DNA from: Tomocerus qinae
Taxonomy: Eukaryota; Arthropoda; Collembola; Entomobryomorpha; Tomoceridae
Direction of reading: 5' to 3'
DNA: 64,000 nt
Assembly: GCA_020055645.1 (NCBI GenBank)
Contig: JAECZT010000017.1
Span: forward strand, 96,604 to 160,603
How positions within the stretch are numbered: the first letter of the stretch is position 1; the number at the start of each line of letters is the position of its first letter. Below the pieces are notes generated by a model that was not told the DNA's origin, ran no database searches, and saw only the letters and a program-made list of their open reading frames with translations. Below, in pieces: positions 48,285 through 61,400 of this stretch. The translations under genes were made by a program, and so were the position numbers.

Positions 48285-50427
48285 TATAAGGCAAAAAGCT
48301 TCAAAAAATTTTCAAGAGTTGAAATTCATGATTTAATACTTGTACGAGCCAAAAAGCTTAAAAAATAATTTTCAAGAGTTGAAATTCATGATGTAATACT
48401 TGTACGAGCCAAAAAGCTTGTACGAGCCAATAAGCTTAAAAAATAATTTTGAAGACTTGAAATTCATGATTTAATACTTGTAGGAGGCAAAAAGCTTAAA
48501 AAATAATTTTAAAGAGTTGAAATTCATGATTTAATATTTGTACGGGCCAAAAAGCTTAAAATATAATTTTCAAGAGTTGAAATTCATGATGTAATACTTG
48601 TACGAGCCAAAAAGCTTGTACGAGCCAATAAGCTTAAAAAATAATTTTGAAGAGTTGAAATTCATGATTTAATACTTGTACGAGCCAAAAAGCTTAAAAA
48701 TAACATTTAGCAGTTTTAATTGATTTTTTTTGAAACTTGTACGAGGCAAAAAGCTTAAAAACTAATTTTCAAGAGTTAAAATTCATGATTTAATACTTGT
48801 ACGAGCCAAAAAACTTAAAAAATAATTTTCAAGAGTTGAAATTCATGATTTAATACTTGTACGAGGCAAAAATCGTAAAAAATAATTTTCAAGAGTTGAA
48901 ATTTATGATTTATACTTGTACGAGGCAAAAAGCTTAAAAAATAATTTTCAAGAGTTGAAATTCATGATGTAATACTTGTACGAGCCAAAAAGCTTGTACG
49001 AGCCAATAAGCTTAAAAAATAATTTTCAAGAGTTGAAATTCATGATTTAATACTTGTACGAGGCAAAAATCGTAAAAAATAATTTTCAAGAGTTGAAATT
49101 TATGATTTATACTTGTACGAGGCAAAAAGCTTAAAAAATAAATTTCAAGAGTTGAAATTCATGATGTAATACTTCTACGAGCCAAAAAGCTTAAAAATAA
49201 CATTTAGCAGTTTTAATTGATTTTTTTTGAAACTTGTAAGAGCCAAAAAGCTTAAAAATTATTTTCAAGATTTGAAATTCATGATTTAATACTTGTACTA
49301 GCCAAAAAACTTAAAAAATAATTTTCAAGAGTTGAAATTTATGATTTAATACTTGTATAAGGCAAAAAGCTTCAAAAAATTTTCAAGAGTTGAAATTCAT
49401 GATTTAATACTTGTACGAGCCAAAAAGCTTAAAAAATAATTTTCAAGAGTTGAAATTCATGATGTAATACTTGTACGAGCCAAAAAGCTTGTACGAGCCA
49501 ATAAGCTTAAAAAATAATTTTGAAGAGTTGAAATTCATGATTTAATACTTGTAGGAGGCAAAAAGCTTAAAAAATAATTTTAAAGAGTTGAAATTCATGA
49601 TTTAATACTTGTACGGGCCAAAAAGCTTAAAATATAATTTTCAAGAGTTGAAATTCATGATGTAATACTTGTACGAGCCAAAAAGCTTGTACGAGCCAAT
49701 AAGTTTAAAAAATAATTTTGAAGAGTTGAAATTCATGATTTAATACTTGTACGAGCCAAAAAGCTTAAAAATAACATTTAGCAGTTTTAATTGATTTTTT
49801 TTGAAACTTGTACGAGGCAAAAAGCTTAAAAACTAATTTTTAAGAGTTAAAATTCATGATTTAATACTTGTACGAGCCAAAAAACTTAAAAAATAATTTT
49901 CAAGAGTTGAAATTCATGATTTAATACTTGTACGAGGCAAAAATCGTAAAAAATAATTTTCAAGAGTTGAAATTTATGATTTATACTTGTACGAGGCAAA
50001 AAGCTTAAAAAATAATTTTCAAGAGTTGAAATTCATGATGTAATACTTGTACGAGCCAAAAAGCTTGTACGAGCCAATAAGCTTAAAAAATAATTTTCAA
50101 GAGTTGAAATTCATGATTTAATACTTGTACGAGGCAAAAATCGTAAAAAATAATTTTCAAGAGTTGAAATTTATGATTTATACTTGTACGAGGCAAAAAG
50201 CTTAAAAAATAAATTTCAAGAGTTGAAATTCATGATGTAATACTTCTACGAGCCAAAAAGCTTAAAAATAACATTTAGCAGTTTTAATTGATTTTTTTTG
50301 AAACTTGTAAGAGCCAAAAAGCTTAAAAATTATTTTTAAGAGTTGAAATTCATGATTTAATACTTGTACGAGCCAAAAAACTTAAAAAATAATTTTCTAG
50401 AGTTGAAATTCATGATTTAATACTTGT
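48285..50427. repeat. Satellite A higher-order tandem pair, 1071-bp unit
   Basis: TATAAGGCAAAAAGC starts at 48285, 49356 and 50427, exactly 1071 bp apart each time. The units share the CAAAAATCGTAAAAAATAA and GATTTATACTTG variants in the same order. Confidence 0.8.
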
Positions 50428-53400
50428 ATAAGGCAAAAAGCTTAAAAAATAATTTTCAAGAGTTGAAATTCATGATTTAATACTTGTACGGGCCAAAAAG
50501 CTTTAAAAAAAAATTCAAGAGTTGAAATTCATGATTTAATACCTGTACGAGCCAAAAAGCTTAAAAAATAATTTTCAAGAGTTGAAATTAATGATTTAAT
50601 ACTTGTACGAGGCAAAAAATTAAAAAATAATTTTCAAGAGTTGAAATTCATGATTTAATACTTGTACGGGCCAAAAAGCTTAAAATATAATTTTCAAGAG
50701 TCGAAATTTATGTTTTAATACTTGTACGTGCCAAAAAGCTTAAACATAACATTTAGCAGTTTAAATTGATTTTTTTGAAACTTGTACGATCCAAAAAGCT
50801 TAAAAACTAATTTTCAAGAGTTGAAATTCATGATTTAATACTTGTACGAGCCAAAAAACTTAAAAAATAATTTTCAAGAGTTGAAATTCATGATTTAATA
50901 CTTGTACGAGCCAAAAAGCTTAAAAATAACATTTAGCAGTTTTAATTGATTTTTATTGAAACTTGTACGAGCCAAAAAGCTTAAAAAATAATTTTCAAGA
51001 GTTGAAATTCATGATGTAATACTTGTACGAGCCAAAAAGCTTGTACGAACCAATAAGCTTAAAAAATAATTTTGAAGAGTTGAAATTCATGATTTAATAC
51101 TTGTAGGAGGCAAAAAGCTTAAAAAATAATTTTAAAGAGTTGAAATTCATGATTTAATACTTGTACGGGCCAAAAAGCTTAAAATATAATTTTCAAGAGT
51201 TGAAATTCATGATGTGATACTTGTACCAGCCAAAAAGCTTGTACGAGCCAATAAGCTTAAAAAATAATTTTGAAGAGTTGAAATTCATGATTTAATACTT
51301 GTACGAGCCAAAAAGCTTAAAAATAACATTTAGCAGTTTTAATTGATTTTTTTTGAAACTTGTACGAGGCAAAAAGCTTAAAAACTAATTTTCAAGAGTT
51401 AAAATTCATGATTTAATACTTGTGCGAGCCAAAAAACTTAAAAAATAATTTTCAAGAGTTGAAATTCATGATTTAATACTTGTACGAGGCAAAAATCGTA
51501 AAAAATAATTTTCAAGAGTTGAAATTCATGATTTAATACTTGTACGAGGCAAAAAAATTAAAAAATAATTTTCAAGAGTTGAAATTCATGATTTATTACT
51601 TGTACGGGCCAAAAAGCTTAAAATATAATTTTCAAGAGTTGAAATTTATGTTTTAATACTTGTACGTGCCAAAAAGCTTGTACGAGCCAATAAGCTTAAA
51701 AAATAATTTTGAAGAGTTGAAATTCATGATTTAATACTTGTAGGAGGCAAAAAGCTTAAAAAATAATTTTAAAGAGTTGAAATTCATGATTTAATACTTG
51801 TACGGGCCAAAAAGCTTAAAATATAATTTTCAAGAGTTGAAATTCATGATGTAATACTTGTACGAGCCAAAAAGCTTGTACGAGCCAATAAGCTTAAAAA
51901 ATAATTTTGAAGAGTTGAAATTCATGATTTAATACTTGTACGAGCCAAAAAGCTTAAAAATAACATTTAGCAGTTTTAATTGATTTTTTTTGAAACTTGT
52001 ACGAGGCAAAAAGCTTAAAAACTAATTTTCAAGAGTTAAAATTCATGATTTCATACTTGTACGAGCCAAAAAACTTAAAAACTAATTTTCAAGAGTTGAA
52101 ATTCATGATTTAATACTTGTACGAGGCAAAAATCGTAAAAAATAATTTTCAAGAGTTGAAATTTATGATTTATACTTGTACGAGGCAAAAAGCTTAAAAA
52201 ATAATTTTCAAGAGTTGAAATTCATGATGTAATACTTGTACGAGCCAAAAAGCTTGTACGAGCCAATAAGCTTAAAAACTAATTTTCAAGAGTTGAAATT
52301 CATGATTTAATACTTGTACGAGCCAAAAAGCTTAAAAATAACTTGTAGCAGTTTTAATTGACTTTTTTTGAAACTTGTACGATCCAAAAAACTTAAAAAC
52401 TAATTTTCAAGAGTTGAAATTCATGATTTAATACTTGTACGAGGCAAAAAGCTTAAAAAATAATTTTCAAGAGTTGAAATTCATGATTTAATACTTGCAC
52501 GAGCCAAAAGGCTTAAAAATAACATTTAGCAGTTTTAATTGATTTTTATTGAAACTTGTACGAGCCAAAAAGCTTAAAAACTAATTTTCAAGAGTTGAAA
52601 TTCATGATTTGATACTTGTACGAGCCAATAAGCTTAAAAAATAATTTTGAAGAGTTGAAGTTCATGATTTAATACTTGTACGAGGCATAAAGCTTAAAAA
52701 ATAATTTTCAAGTGTTGAAATTCATGATTTAATACTTGTACGAGGCAAAAAGCTTAAAAAATAATTTTCAAGAGTTGAAATTCATGATTTAATACTTGTG
52801 CGGGCCAAAAAGCTTAAAAGAAAATTTTCAAGCGTTGAAATTCATGATTTAATACCTGTACGAGCTAAAAAGCTTAAAAAATAATTTTCAAGAGTTGAAA
52901 CTCATGATTTAATACTTGTACGAGGCAAAAATCTTAAAAAATATAATTTTCAAGGGTTGAAATTCATGATTTAATACTGGCACGAGCCAAAAAGCTTAAA
53001 AATAACATTTAGCAGTTTTAATTGATTTTTTTTGAAACTTATTCGAGCCAAAAAGCTTAAAAACTAATTTTCAAGAGTTGAAATTCATGATTTAATACTT
53101 GTACGAGGCAAAAAGCATAAAAATTACATTTTGCAGTTTTAATTGACTTTTTCTGAAACTTGTACGATCCGAAAAGCTTAAAAACTAATTTTCAAGAGTT
53201 GAAATTCATGATTTAATACTTGTATAAGGCAAAAAGCTTCAAAAAATTTTCAAGAGTTGAAATTCATGATTTAATACTTGTACGAGCCAAACAGCTTAAA
53301 AAATAATTTTCAAGAGTTGAAATTCATGATTTAATACTTGTACGAGCCAAAAAACTTAAAAAATAATTTTCAAGAGTTGAAATTCATGACTTAATACTTG

Positions 53401-55513
53401 TACGAGCCAAAAAGCTTAAAAATAACATTTAGCAGTTTTAATTGATTTTTATTGAAACTTGTACGAGCCAAAAAGCTTAAAAACTAATTTTCAAGAGTTA
53501 AAATTCATGATTTAATACTTGTATAAGGCAAAAAGCTTCAAAAAATTTTCAAGAGTTGAAATTCATGATTTAATACTTGTACGAGCCAAAAAGCTTAAAA
53601 AATAATTTTCAAGAGTTGAAATTCATGATGTAATACTTGTACGAGCCAAAAAGCTTGTACGAGCCAATAAGCTTAAAAATAATTTTGAAGAGTTGAAATT
53701 CATGATTTAATACTTGTAGGAGGCAAAAAGCTTAAAAAATAATTTTAAAGAGTTGAAATTCATGATGTAATACTTGTACGAGCCAAAAAGCTTATACGAG
53801 CCAATAAGCTTAAAAAATAATTTTGAAGAGTTGAAATTCATGATTTAATACTTGTACGAGCCAAAAAGCTTAAAAATAACATTTAGCAGTTTCATTTGAC
53901 TTTTTTAGAAACTTGTACGATCCAAAAAGCTTAAAAACTAATTTTCAAAAGTTGAAATTCATGATTTAATACTTGTACGAGCCAAAAAGCTTAAAAGAAA
54001 ATTTTCAAGAGTTGAAATTCATGATTTAATACTTGTACAGGCCAAAAAGCTTAAAAGAAAATTTTCAAGAGTTGAAATTCATGATTTAATACCTGTACGA
54101 GCCAAAAAAATTAAAAAATAATTTTCAAGAGTTGAAATTCATGATTTAATACTTGTACGGGCCAAAAAGCTTAAAATATAATTTTCAAGAGTTGAAATTT
54201 ATGTTTTAATACTTGTACGTGCCAAAAAGCTTGTACGAGCCAATAAGCGTAAAAAATAATTTTGAAGAGTTGAAATTCATGATTTAATACTTGTACGAGG
54301 CAAAAAGCATAAAAATTACATTTTGCAGTTTTAATTGACTTTTTCTGAAACTTGTACGATCCAAAAAGCTTAAAAACTAATTTTCAAGAGTTGAAATTCA
54401 TGATTTAATACTTGTACGAGCCAAAAAACTTAAAAAATAATTTTCAAGAGTTGAAATTCATGACTTAATACTTGTACGAGCCAAAAAGCTTAAAAATAAC
54501 ATTTAGCAGTTTTAATTGATTTTTATTGAAACTTGTATGAGCCAAAAAGCTTAAAAACTAATTTTCAAGAGTTGAAATTCATGATTTAATACTTGTATAA
54601 GGCAAAAAGCTTCAAAAAATTTTCAAGAGTTGAAATTCATGATTTAATACTTGTACGGGCCAAAAAGCTTAAAATATAATTTTCAAGAGTTGAAATTCAT
54701 GATGTAATACTTGTACGAGCCAAAATGCTTGTACGAGCCAATAAGCTTAAAAAATAATTTTGAAGAGTTGAAATTCATGATTTAATACTTGTACGAGCCA
54801 AAAAGCTTAAAAATAACATTTAGCAGTTTTAATTGATTTTTTTTGAAACTTGTACGAGGCAAAAAGCTTAAAAACTAATTTTCAAGAGTTAAAATTCATG
54901 ATTTAATACTTGTACGAGCCAAAAAACTTAAAAAATAATTTTCAAGAGTTGAAATTCATGATTTAATACTTGTACGAGGCAAAAATCGTAAAAAATAATT
55001 TTCAGGAGTTGAAATTTATGATTTATACTTGTGCGAGGCAAAAACCTTAAAAAATAATTTTCAAGAGTTGAAATTCATGATGTAATACTTGTACGAGCCA
55101 AAAAGCTTGTACGAGCCAATAAGCTTAAAAAATAATTTTGAAGAGTTGAAATTCATGATTTAATACTTGTACGAGCCAAAAAGCTTAAAAATAACATTTA
55201 GCAGTTTCATTTGACTTTTTTAGAAACTTGTACGATCCAAAAAGCTTAAAAACTAATTTTCAAAAGTTGAAATTCATGATTTAATACTTGTACGAGCCAA
55301 AAAGCTTAAAAATAACATTTAGCAGTTTTAATTGATTTTTTTGAAACTTGTACGATCCAAAAAGCTTAAAAACTAATTTTCAAGAGTTGAAATTCATGAT
55401 TTAATACTTGTACGAGCCAATAAGCTTAAAAAATAATTTTGAAGAGTTAAAATTCATGATTTAATACTTGTACGAGCCAAAAAGCTTAAAAATAACATTT
55501 AGCAGTTTTAATT

Positions 55514-55542
55514 GTCTTCTCCGTGGAAAGAAGGGCCCTTGG
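55514..55542 (+). repeat. Left terminal inverted repeat of the 1997-bp element
   Basis: Starts GTCTTCTCCG and ends near GGGCCCTTGG. It pairs with 57482-57510, with mismatches at about positions 11, 12 and 25. Confidence 0.8.
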
Positions 55543-56203
55543 ATTTTGATACCCGTGACAACCAAATCTGAAAGGTCATGGGGGTTTACAAAAATTGCGC
55601 AGACGAAATATTTGTAACTGCAAGCTCAAAATTTTATTACTGATTTCGGTTAATTTTTGTATTACCTATGTTCAACTTTATTTTCAGAGAAATATCAGTT
55701 CAGACGGTTTAAAAGTTTCAAGTTATCAGGTTTTAAAACTAAAAAAAGTTAGAATTCGACAACAAAATTTAGATCTAACTAAAAATGCTCAAAGGAAAAG
55801 CGAAAGAAATTTGGAGCGTATATGACGGCAGGCTGTCATGTTATGGAGGTTAAATACAGGGAGGTTGCTAATTTGCTCACGCTCAAATCTTACCCCCTAA
55901 GTAGGATCCCCCATCTAAAAAAGATGACGGTCGAAATGCACAGTTAGGCATTACGTAATTTCGCATAGTGGTGTGAAATTAAATTTTTTTTATAATATTT
56001 AGGAAGAGGGGTCTAAAAATTAAAATTTAGACAATTTGTGCACATAATGGTCTAAAAAATTTCGACTTTTAATGTTCACACTGGTCTGAAAACTAAAATT
56101 TCGATTACGATTACGCTCGTCTTGACACCAGCATATAGGGTTGTGGCACGGTATAGATGAAACTTCCAAAAAATCGTGGAAAGCCAGAAAGTTTTCAAGT
56201 TAA

Positions 56204-56965
56204 GAAATTAATTTTTCGAAATCAAAATGAAATTTTGAAGTTTTATGCATATTGTTTAAAAATTAACATTTCGAAATTTTATGTATATCGTGGTCTAAAA
56301 ATTAAAATTTCGACTTTCTCAATGCACACTGGCCTGAAAATAAAGATTTCGACTATCACTACGCATACAGATCTCTGAAAATTAAAATTTCGACTTTCTT
56401 CGCGAAAAGTTTCGTGCCCAAAATTTAAATTTTCGAAATTTTGTTGACAAAAAATCTGTCAGACCACATTGTGCACTAAACTTCAAGGTGATTTGAATGT
56501 TTCCATTACTTCTTATTCTAGGGGTAAGGTGGAGGTGCTTCAGAAAGCTGATTTTTCAAACCATTTTCCCGAATAAAAATATGAAAGGGAAGTATTTTGG
56601 AAAAACTGGTTGGCGGAAATCAGTTTTTTGGAGCACGTCGTCAAGAAAGCATTCAAATCACCTTGCTAAACTTCAAAAATTTAAATTTTGGGCCACAATA
56701 TGCACATAATTCGAAATTTTAATTTTTAGACCAGTGTGCTCAACGAAAGTCGCAATTTTTATTTTTGGAACCCAGCATGCATAAAACTTCGAAGATTTAG
56801 TTTTCAGTTCACAATGTGCATAGAACTTCGCCAATTTAATTTTCAGATCAGTCTGCATAAGTCGAAATTTTAATTTTTATACTACGATATACATAAAATT
56901 TCGAAATGTTAATTTTTAGACGATATGCATAAACTTCGAAATTTTGATTTCGAAAAATTAATTTC
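56204..56965. repeat. Internal imperfect palindrome built of AATTAAAATTTCGA modules
   Basis: The left arm, about 56204-56499, carries modules of roughly 45-60 bp with AAAATTAAAATTTCGACTTT and CATACTG/CACACTGG-like junctions. The right arm, about 56650-56965, carries the same modules in reverse complement, in the same order outward from the centre. The outermost GAAATTAATTTTTCGAAATC and the innermost AAGGTGATTTGAATG both have inverted partners. The 150-base centre shows weaker pairing. Transcribed, it could fold into a long hairpin. Confidence 0.75.
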
Positions 56966-57481
56966 AAATGACGTAACTTGATAACTGTTTTGCCAATATG
57001 CTGGTGCCAAGGTCAATGTGGCTGCCGATGTTGATCGAAAATGTGATCTTAAAGAGAGTAAACCGTAAACCATCCCATTTAATGCAGAAAATGGTGAACA
57101 TCCTCTCCCCATAAATGTCTCTCCCCAACAAATTTATAGAAACCTAATGAGAATGATCGATTTCATCCTACCTCCGTAACGGCCTTTCTACCTTAACTTG
57201 CCACACATTGGAAAATATTGATAACGATCAATCAGACATTTGGGTATTTATTGTTTTCTAAATTGCCACTAATTTAGTTTATATAAGTCTGTTTCACATG
57301 TATTAATAATTTCGTGTTAAGTGTATATTATATACTATGAAAAGAAAGCTGCAGATTTACGTGACGTTTTAAACGGTACTAAACACTAGTTCTTCAAGCG
57401 GTAGTCACAAATTATTGTAGCAAATATTTATGAACACTCCTTTATATCAGTAAATAAATGTTTTGGCACGATCATAGCAAC

Positions 57482-57510
57482 CCAAAGGCCCTTCTTTCTC
57501 CGGAGAAGAC
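57482..57510 (-). repeat. Right terminal inverted repeat of the 1997-bp element
   Basis: Ends CGGAGAAGAC, the complement of the left terminus. Satellite A resumes at 57511 in the middle of spacer 2. Confidence 0.8.
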
Positions 57511-58496
57511 GATTTTTTTTGAAACTTGTACGAGGTAAAAAGCTTAAAAACTAATTTTCAAGAGTTAAAATTCATGATTTAATACTTGTACGAGCCAAAA
57601 AACTTAAAAAATAATTTTCAAGAGTTGAAATTCATGATTTAATACTTGTACGAGGCAAAAATCGTAAAAAATAATTTTCAAGAGTTGAAATTTATGATTT
57701 ATACTTGTACGAGGCAAAAAGCTTAAAAAATAATTTTCAAGAGTTGAAATTCATGATGTAATACTTGTACGAGCCAAAAAGCTTAAAAAATAATTTTCAA
57801 GAGTTGAAATTCATGATGTAATACTTGTACGAGCCAAAAAGCTTGTACGAGCCAATAAGCTTAAAAAATAATTTTGAAGAGTTGAAATTCATGATTTAAT
57901 ACTTGTAGGAGGCAAAAAGCTTAAAAAATAATTTTAAAGAGTTGAAATTCATGATTTAATATTTGTACGGGCCAAAAAGCTTAAAATATAATTTTCAAGA
58001 GTTGAAATTCGTGATGTAATACTTGTACGAGCCAAGAAGCTTGTACGAGCCAATAAGCTTAAAAAATAATTTTGAAGAGTTGAAATTCATGATTTAATAA
58101 TTGTACGAGCCAAAAAGCTTAAAAATAACATTTAGCAGTTTTAATTAATTTTTTTTGAAACTTGTACGAGGCAAAAAGCTTAAAAACTAATTTTCAAGAG
58201 TTGAAATTCATGATGTAATACTTGTACGAGCCAAAAAGCTTGTACGAGCCAATAAGCTTAAAAAATAATTTTGAAGAGTTGAAATTCATGATTTAATACT
58301 TGTAGGAGGCAAAAAGCTTAAAAAATAATTTTAAAGAGTTGAAATTCATGATTTAATATTTGTACGGGCCAAAAAGCTTAGAATATAATTTTCAAGAGTT
58401 GAAATTCATGATGTAATACTTGTACGAGCCAAAAAGCTTGTACGAGCCTATAAGCTTAAAAAATAATTTTGAAGAGTTGAAATTCATGATTTAATA
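57511..58496. repeat. Satellite A, last block
   Basis: About 1 kb of satellite A with both spacer types and abutted boxes. It ends in a spacer-1 sequence (CATGATTTAATA) whose box, starting at 58497, continues as satellite B. No gene. Confidence 0.93.
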
Positions 58497-61400
58497 CTTG
58501 TACGAGGAGACCAAAAAGCTTAGTAATATAACATTAATGAAGGCCAGACACTTGTAAAAAATCATTTTTTTGAGCTTGTACGAGGAGACCAAAAACCTTA
58601 GTAATATAACGTTTATTTAAAGAAACACGTTAAAAACATCATTTTTTGAGCTTGTACGAGGAGACTAAAAACCTTAGTAATATAACGTTAATTTAGAGAA
58701 ACACTTGAAAAAAATCATATTTTGGAGCTTGTACGAGGAGACCAAAAAGCTTAGTAATATAACATTAATGAAGGTTAGACACTTGGAAAAAATCATTTTT
58801 GGAGCTTGTACGAGGAGACCAAAAATATTAGTAATATAACATTAATGAAGACTAGACACTTGAAAAAAATCATTTTTTTGAGCTTGTACGAGGAGACCAA
58901 AAAGCTTAGTAATATAACATTATAGAAGGCTAGACACTTGAAAAAAATCATTTTTTGAGCTTGTACGAGGAGACCAAAAACCTTAGTAATATAACGTTTA
59001 TTTAAAGAAACACGTGAAAAACATCATTTTTTGAGCTTGTACGAGGAGACTAAAAACCTTAGTAATATAACGTTTATTTAAAAAAACAATTGAAAAAAAT
59101 CATTTTTTTGTGTTTGTACGAGGAGACCATAAACCTTAGTAATATAACATCAATGAAGACTAGACACTTGTAAATAATCATTTTTTTGAGCTTGTACGAG
59201 GAGACCAAAAAGCTTAGTAATATAACATTAAAGAAGGCTAGACACTTGAAAAAAATCATTTTTGGAGCTTGTACGAGGAGACCAAAAATATTAGTAATAT
59301 AACATTAATGAAGGCTAGACATTTGAAAAAAATCATTTTTTGAGCTTGTACGAGGAGACCAAAAACCTTAGTAATATAACGTTTATTTAAAGAAACACGT
59401 GAAAAACATCATTTTTTGAGCTTGTACGAGAAGACTAAAAACCTTAGTAATATAACGTTTATTTAAAAAAACAATTGAAAAAAATCTTTTTTTTGTGTTT
59501 GTACGAGGAGACCAAAAACATTAGTTATATAACATCAATGAAGAATAGACACTTGGAAAAAATCATTTTTTTGAGTTTATACGAGAAGACCAAAAACATT
59601 AGTAATATAACATTAATGAAGACTAGACACTTGAAAAAAATCATTTTTTGAGCTTGTACGAGGAGACCAAAAACCTTAGTAATATAACGTTTATTTAGAG
59701 AAACACTTTAAAAAAATCAATTTTTGGAGCTTGTACGAGGAGACCAAAAACCTTAGTAATATAACGTCTATTTAGAGAAACACTTGAAAAAAATCATTTT
59801 TCTGAGCTTGTACGAGAAGACCAACAACATTAGTAATATAACATTAATGAAGACTAGACACTTGAAAAAAATCATTTTTTGAGCTTGTACGAGGAGACCA
59901 AAACCATTAGTAATATAACATTAATGAAGACTAGACACTTGGAAAAAATCATTTTTTGGAGCTTGTACGAGGAGACCAAAAAGCTTAGTAATATAACATT
60001 AATGAAGGCTAGACACTTGAAAAAAATCATTTTTTGAGCTTGTACGAGGAGACCAAAAACATTAGTAATATGACATTAATGAAGACTAGACACTTGGAAA
60101 AAATCATTTTTTTGAGCTTGTACGAGAAGACCAAAAAGCTTAGTAATATAACATTAATGAAGGCTAGACACTTGAAAAAAATCATTTTTTGAGTTTGTAC
60201 GAGGAGACCAAAAACATTAGTAATATAACGTTTATTTAGAGAAACACTTGAAAAAAATCATTTTTTGGAGCTTGTACGAGACGACCAAAAAGCTTAGTAA
60301 TATAACATTAATGAAGGCTAGACACTTGAAAAAAATCATTTTTTGAGCTTGTACGAGGAGACCAAAACCATTAGTAATATAACATTAATGAAGACTAGAC
60401 ACTTGGAAAAAATCATTTTTTGGAGCTTGTACGAGAAGACCAAAAAGCTTAGTAATATAACATTAATGAAGGCTAGACACTTGAAAAAAATCATTTTTTG
60501 AGCTTGTACGAGGAGACCAAAAACATTAGTAATATAACATTAATGAAGACTAGACACTTGGAAAAAATCATTTTTTTGAGCTTGTACGAGAAGACTAAAA
60601 ACCTTAGTAATATAACGTTTATTTAGAGAAACACTTAAAAAAATCATTTTTTTGAGCTTGTACGAGGAGACCAAAAACCTTAGTAATATAACGTTTATTT
60701 AGAGAAACACTTAAAAAAATCATTTTTTTGAGCTTGTACGAGGAGACCAAAAACCTAAGTAATATAACGTCTATTTAGAGAAACACTTGAAAAAAATCAT
60801 TTTTTTGAGCTTGTACGAGGAGACCAACAACCTTAGTAATATAACATTAATGAAGACTAGACACTTGAAAAAAATCGTTTTTTTGAGCTTGTACGAGGAG
60901 ACCAAAAACCTTAGTAATATAACGTTTATTTAGAGAAACACTTGAAAAAAATCATTTTTTTGAGCTTGTACGAGGGGACCAAAAACCTTAGTAATATAAC
61001 ATTAATGAAGGCCAGACACTTGTAAAAAATCATTTTTGAGTTTGTACGAGGAGACCAAAAACCCTAGTAATATAACATTTATTTAAAGAAACACGTTAAA
61101 AACATCATTTTTTGAGCTTGTACGAGGAGACTAAAAACCTTAGTAATATAACGTTAATTTAGAGAAACACTTGAAAAAAATCATTTTTTTGTGTTTGTAC
61201 GAGGAGACCATAAACCTTAGTAATATAACATCAATGAAGACTAGACACTTGTAAAAAATCATTTTTTTGAACTTGTACGAGGAGACCAAAAACATTAGTA
61301 ATAAAACATTAATGAAGACTAGACACTTGGAAAAAATCATTTTATTGAGTTTATACGAGAAGACCAAAAACATTAGTAATATAACATTAATGAAGACCAG

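Larger units (their letters stand above)
29378..55513. repeat. Satellite A, main 26-kb array
   Basis: Uninterrupted satellite A with no gene. It mixes spacer-1 monomers, spacer-2 monomers and directly abutted boxes. Variants such as GTATAAGGCAAAAAGCTTC, GTAGGAGGCAAAAAGC, GTACGGGCCAAAAAGC and GTACGATCCAAAAAGC recur in fixed orders, showing higher-order structure. Separate sub-blocks with distinct periods are listed below. Stop codons in all frames exclude a long protein. Confidence 0.95.
55514..57510. mobile_element. Non-autonomous DNA element with 29-bp inverted termini and a large internal palindrome, 1997 bp
   Basis: The left end begins GTCTTCTCCG and the right end is its complement (CGGAGAAGAC). 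The first 29 bases of the two ends agree at about 26 positions and include GAAAGAAGGGCC. The element interrupts a spacer-2 monomer: AATT lies on the left and GATTTTTTTT on the right, as in intact monomers, so no clear target duplication is visible. The interior (55595-57480) has only short frames without recognisable domains. The centre holds a long imperfect inverted repeat. Superfamily unknown. Confidence 0.75.

Noticed and set aside
55595..57112. Several 60-76 codon frames in the 1997-bp element
   Set aside because: They are low-complexity, rich in Lys and Ile, derive from the inverted AATTAAAATTTCGA modules, and show no start context or domain.
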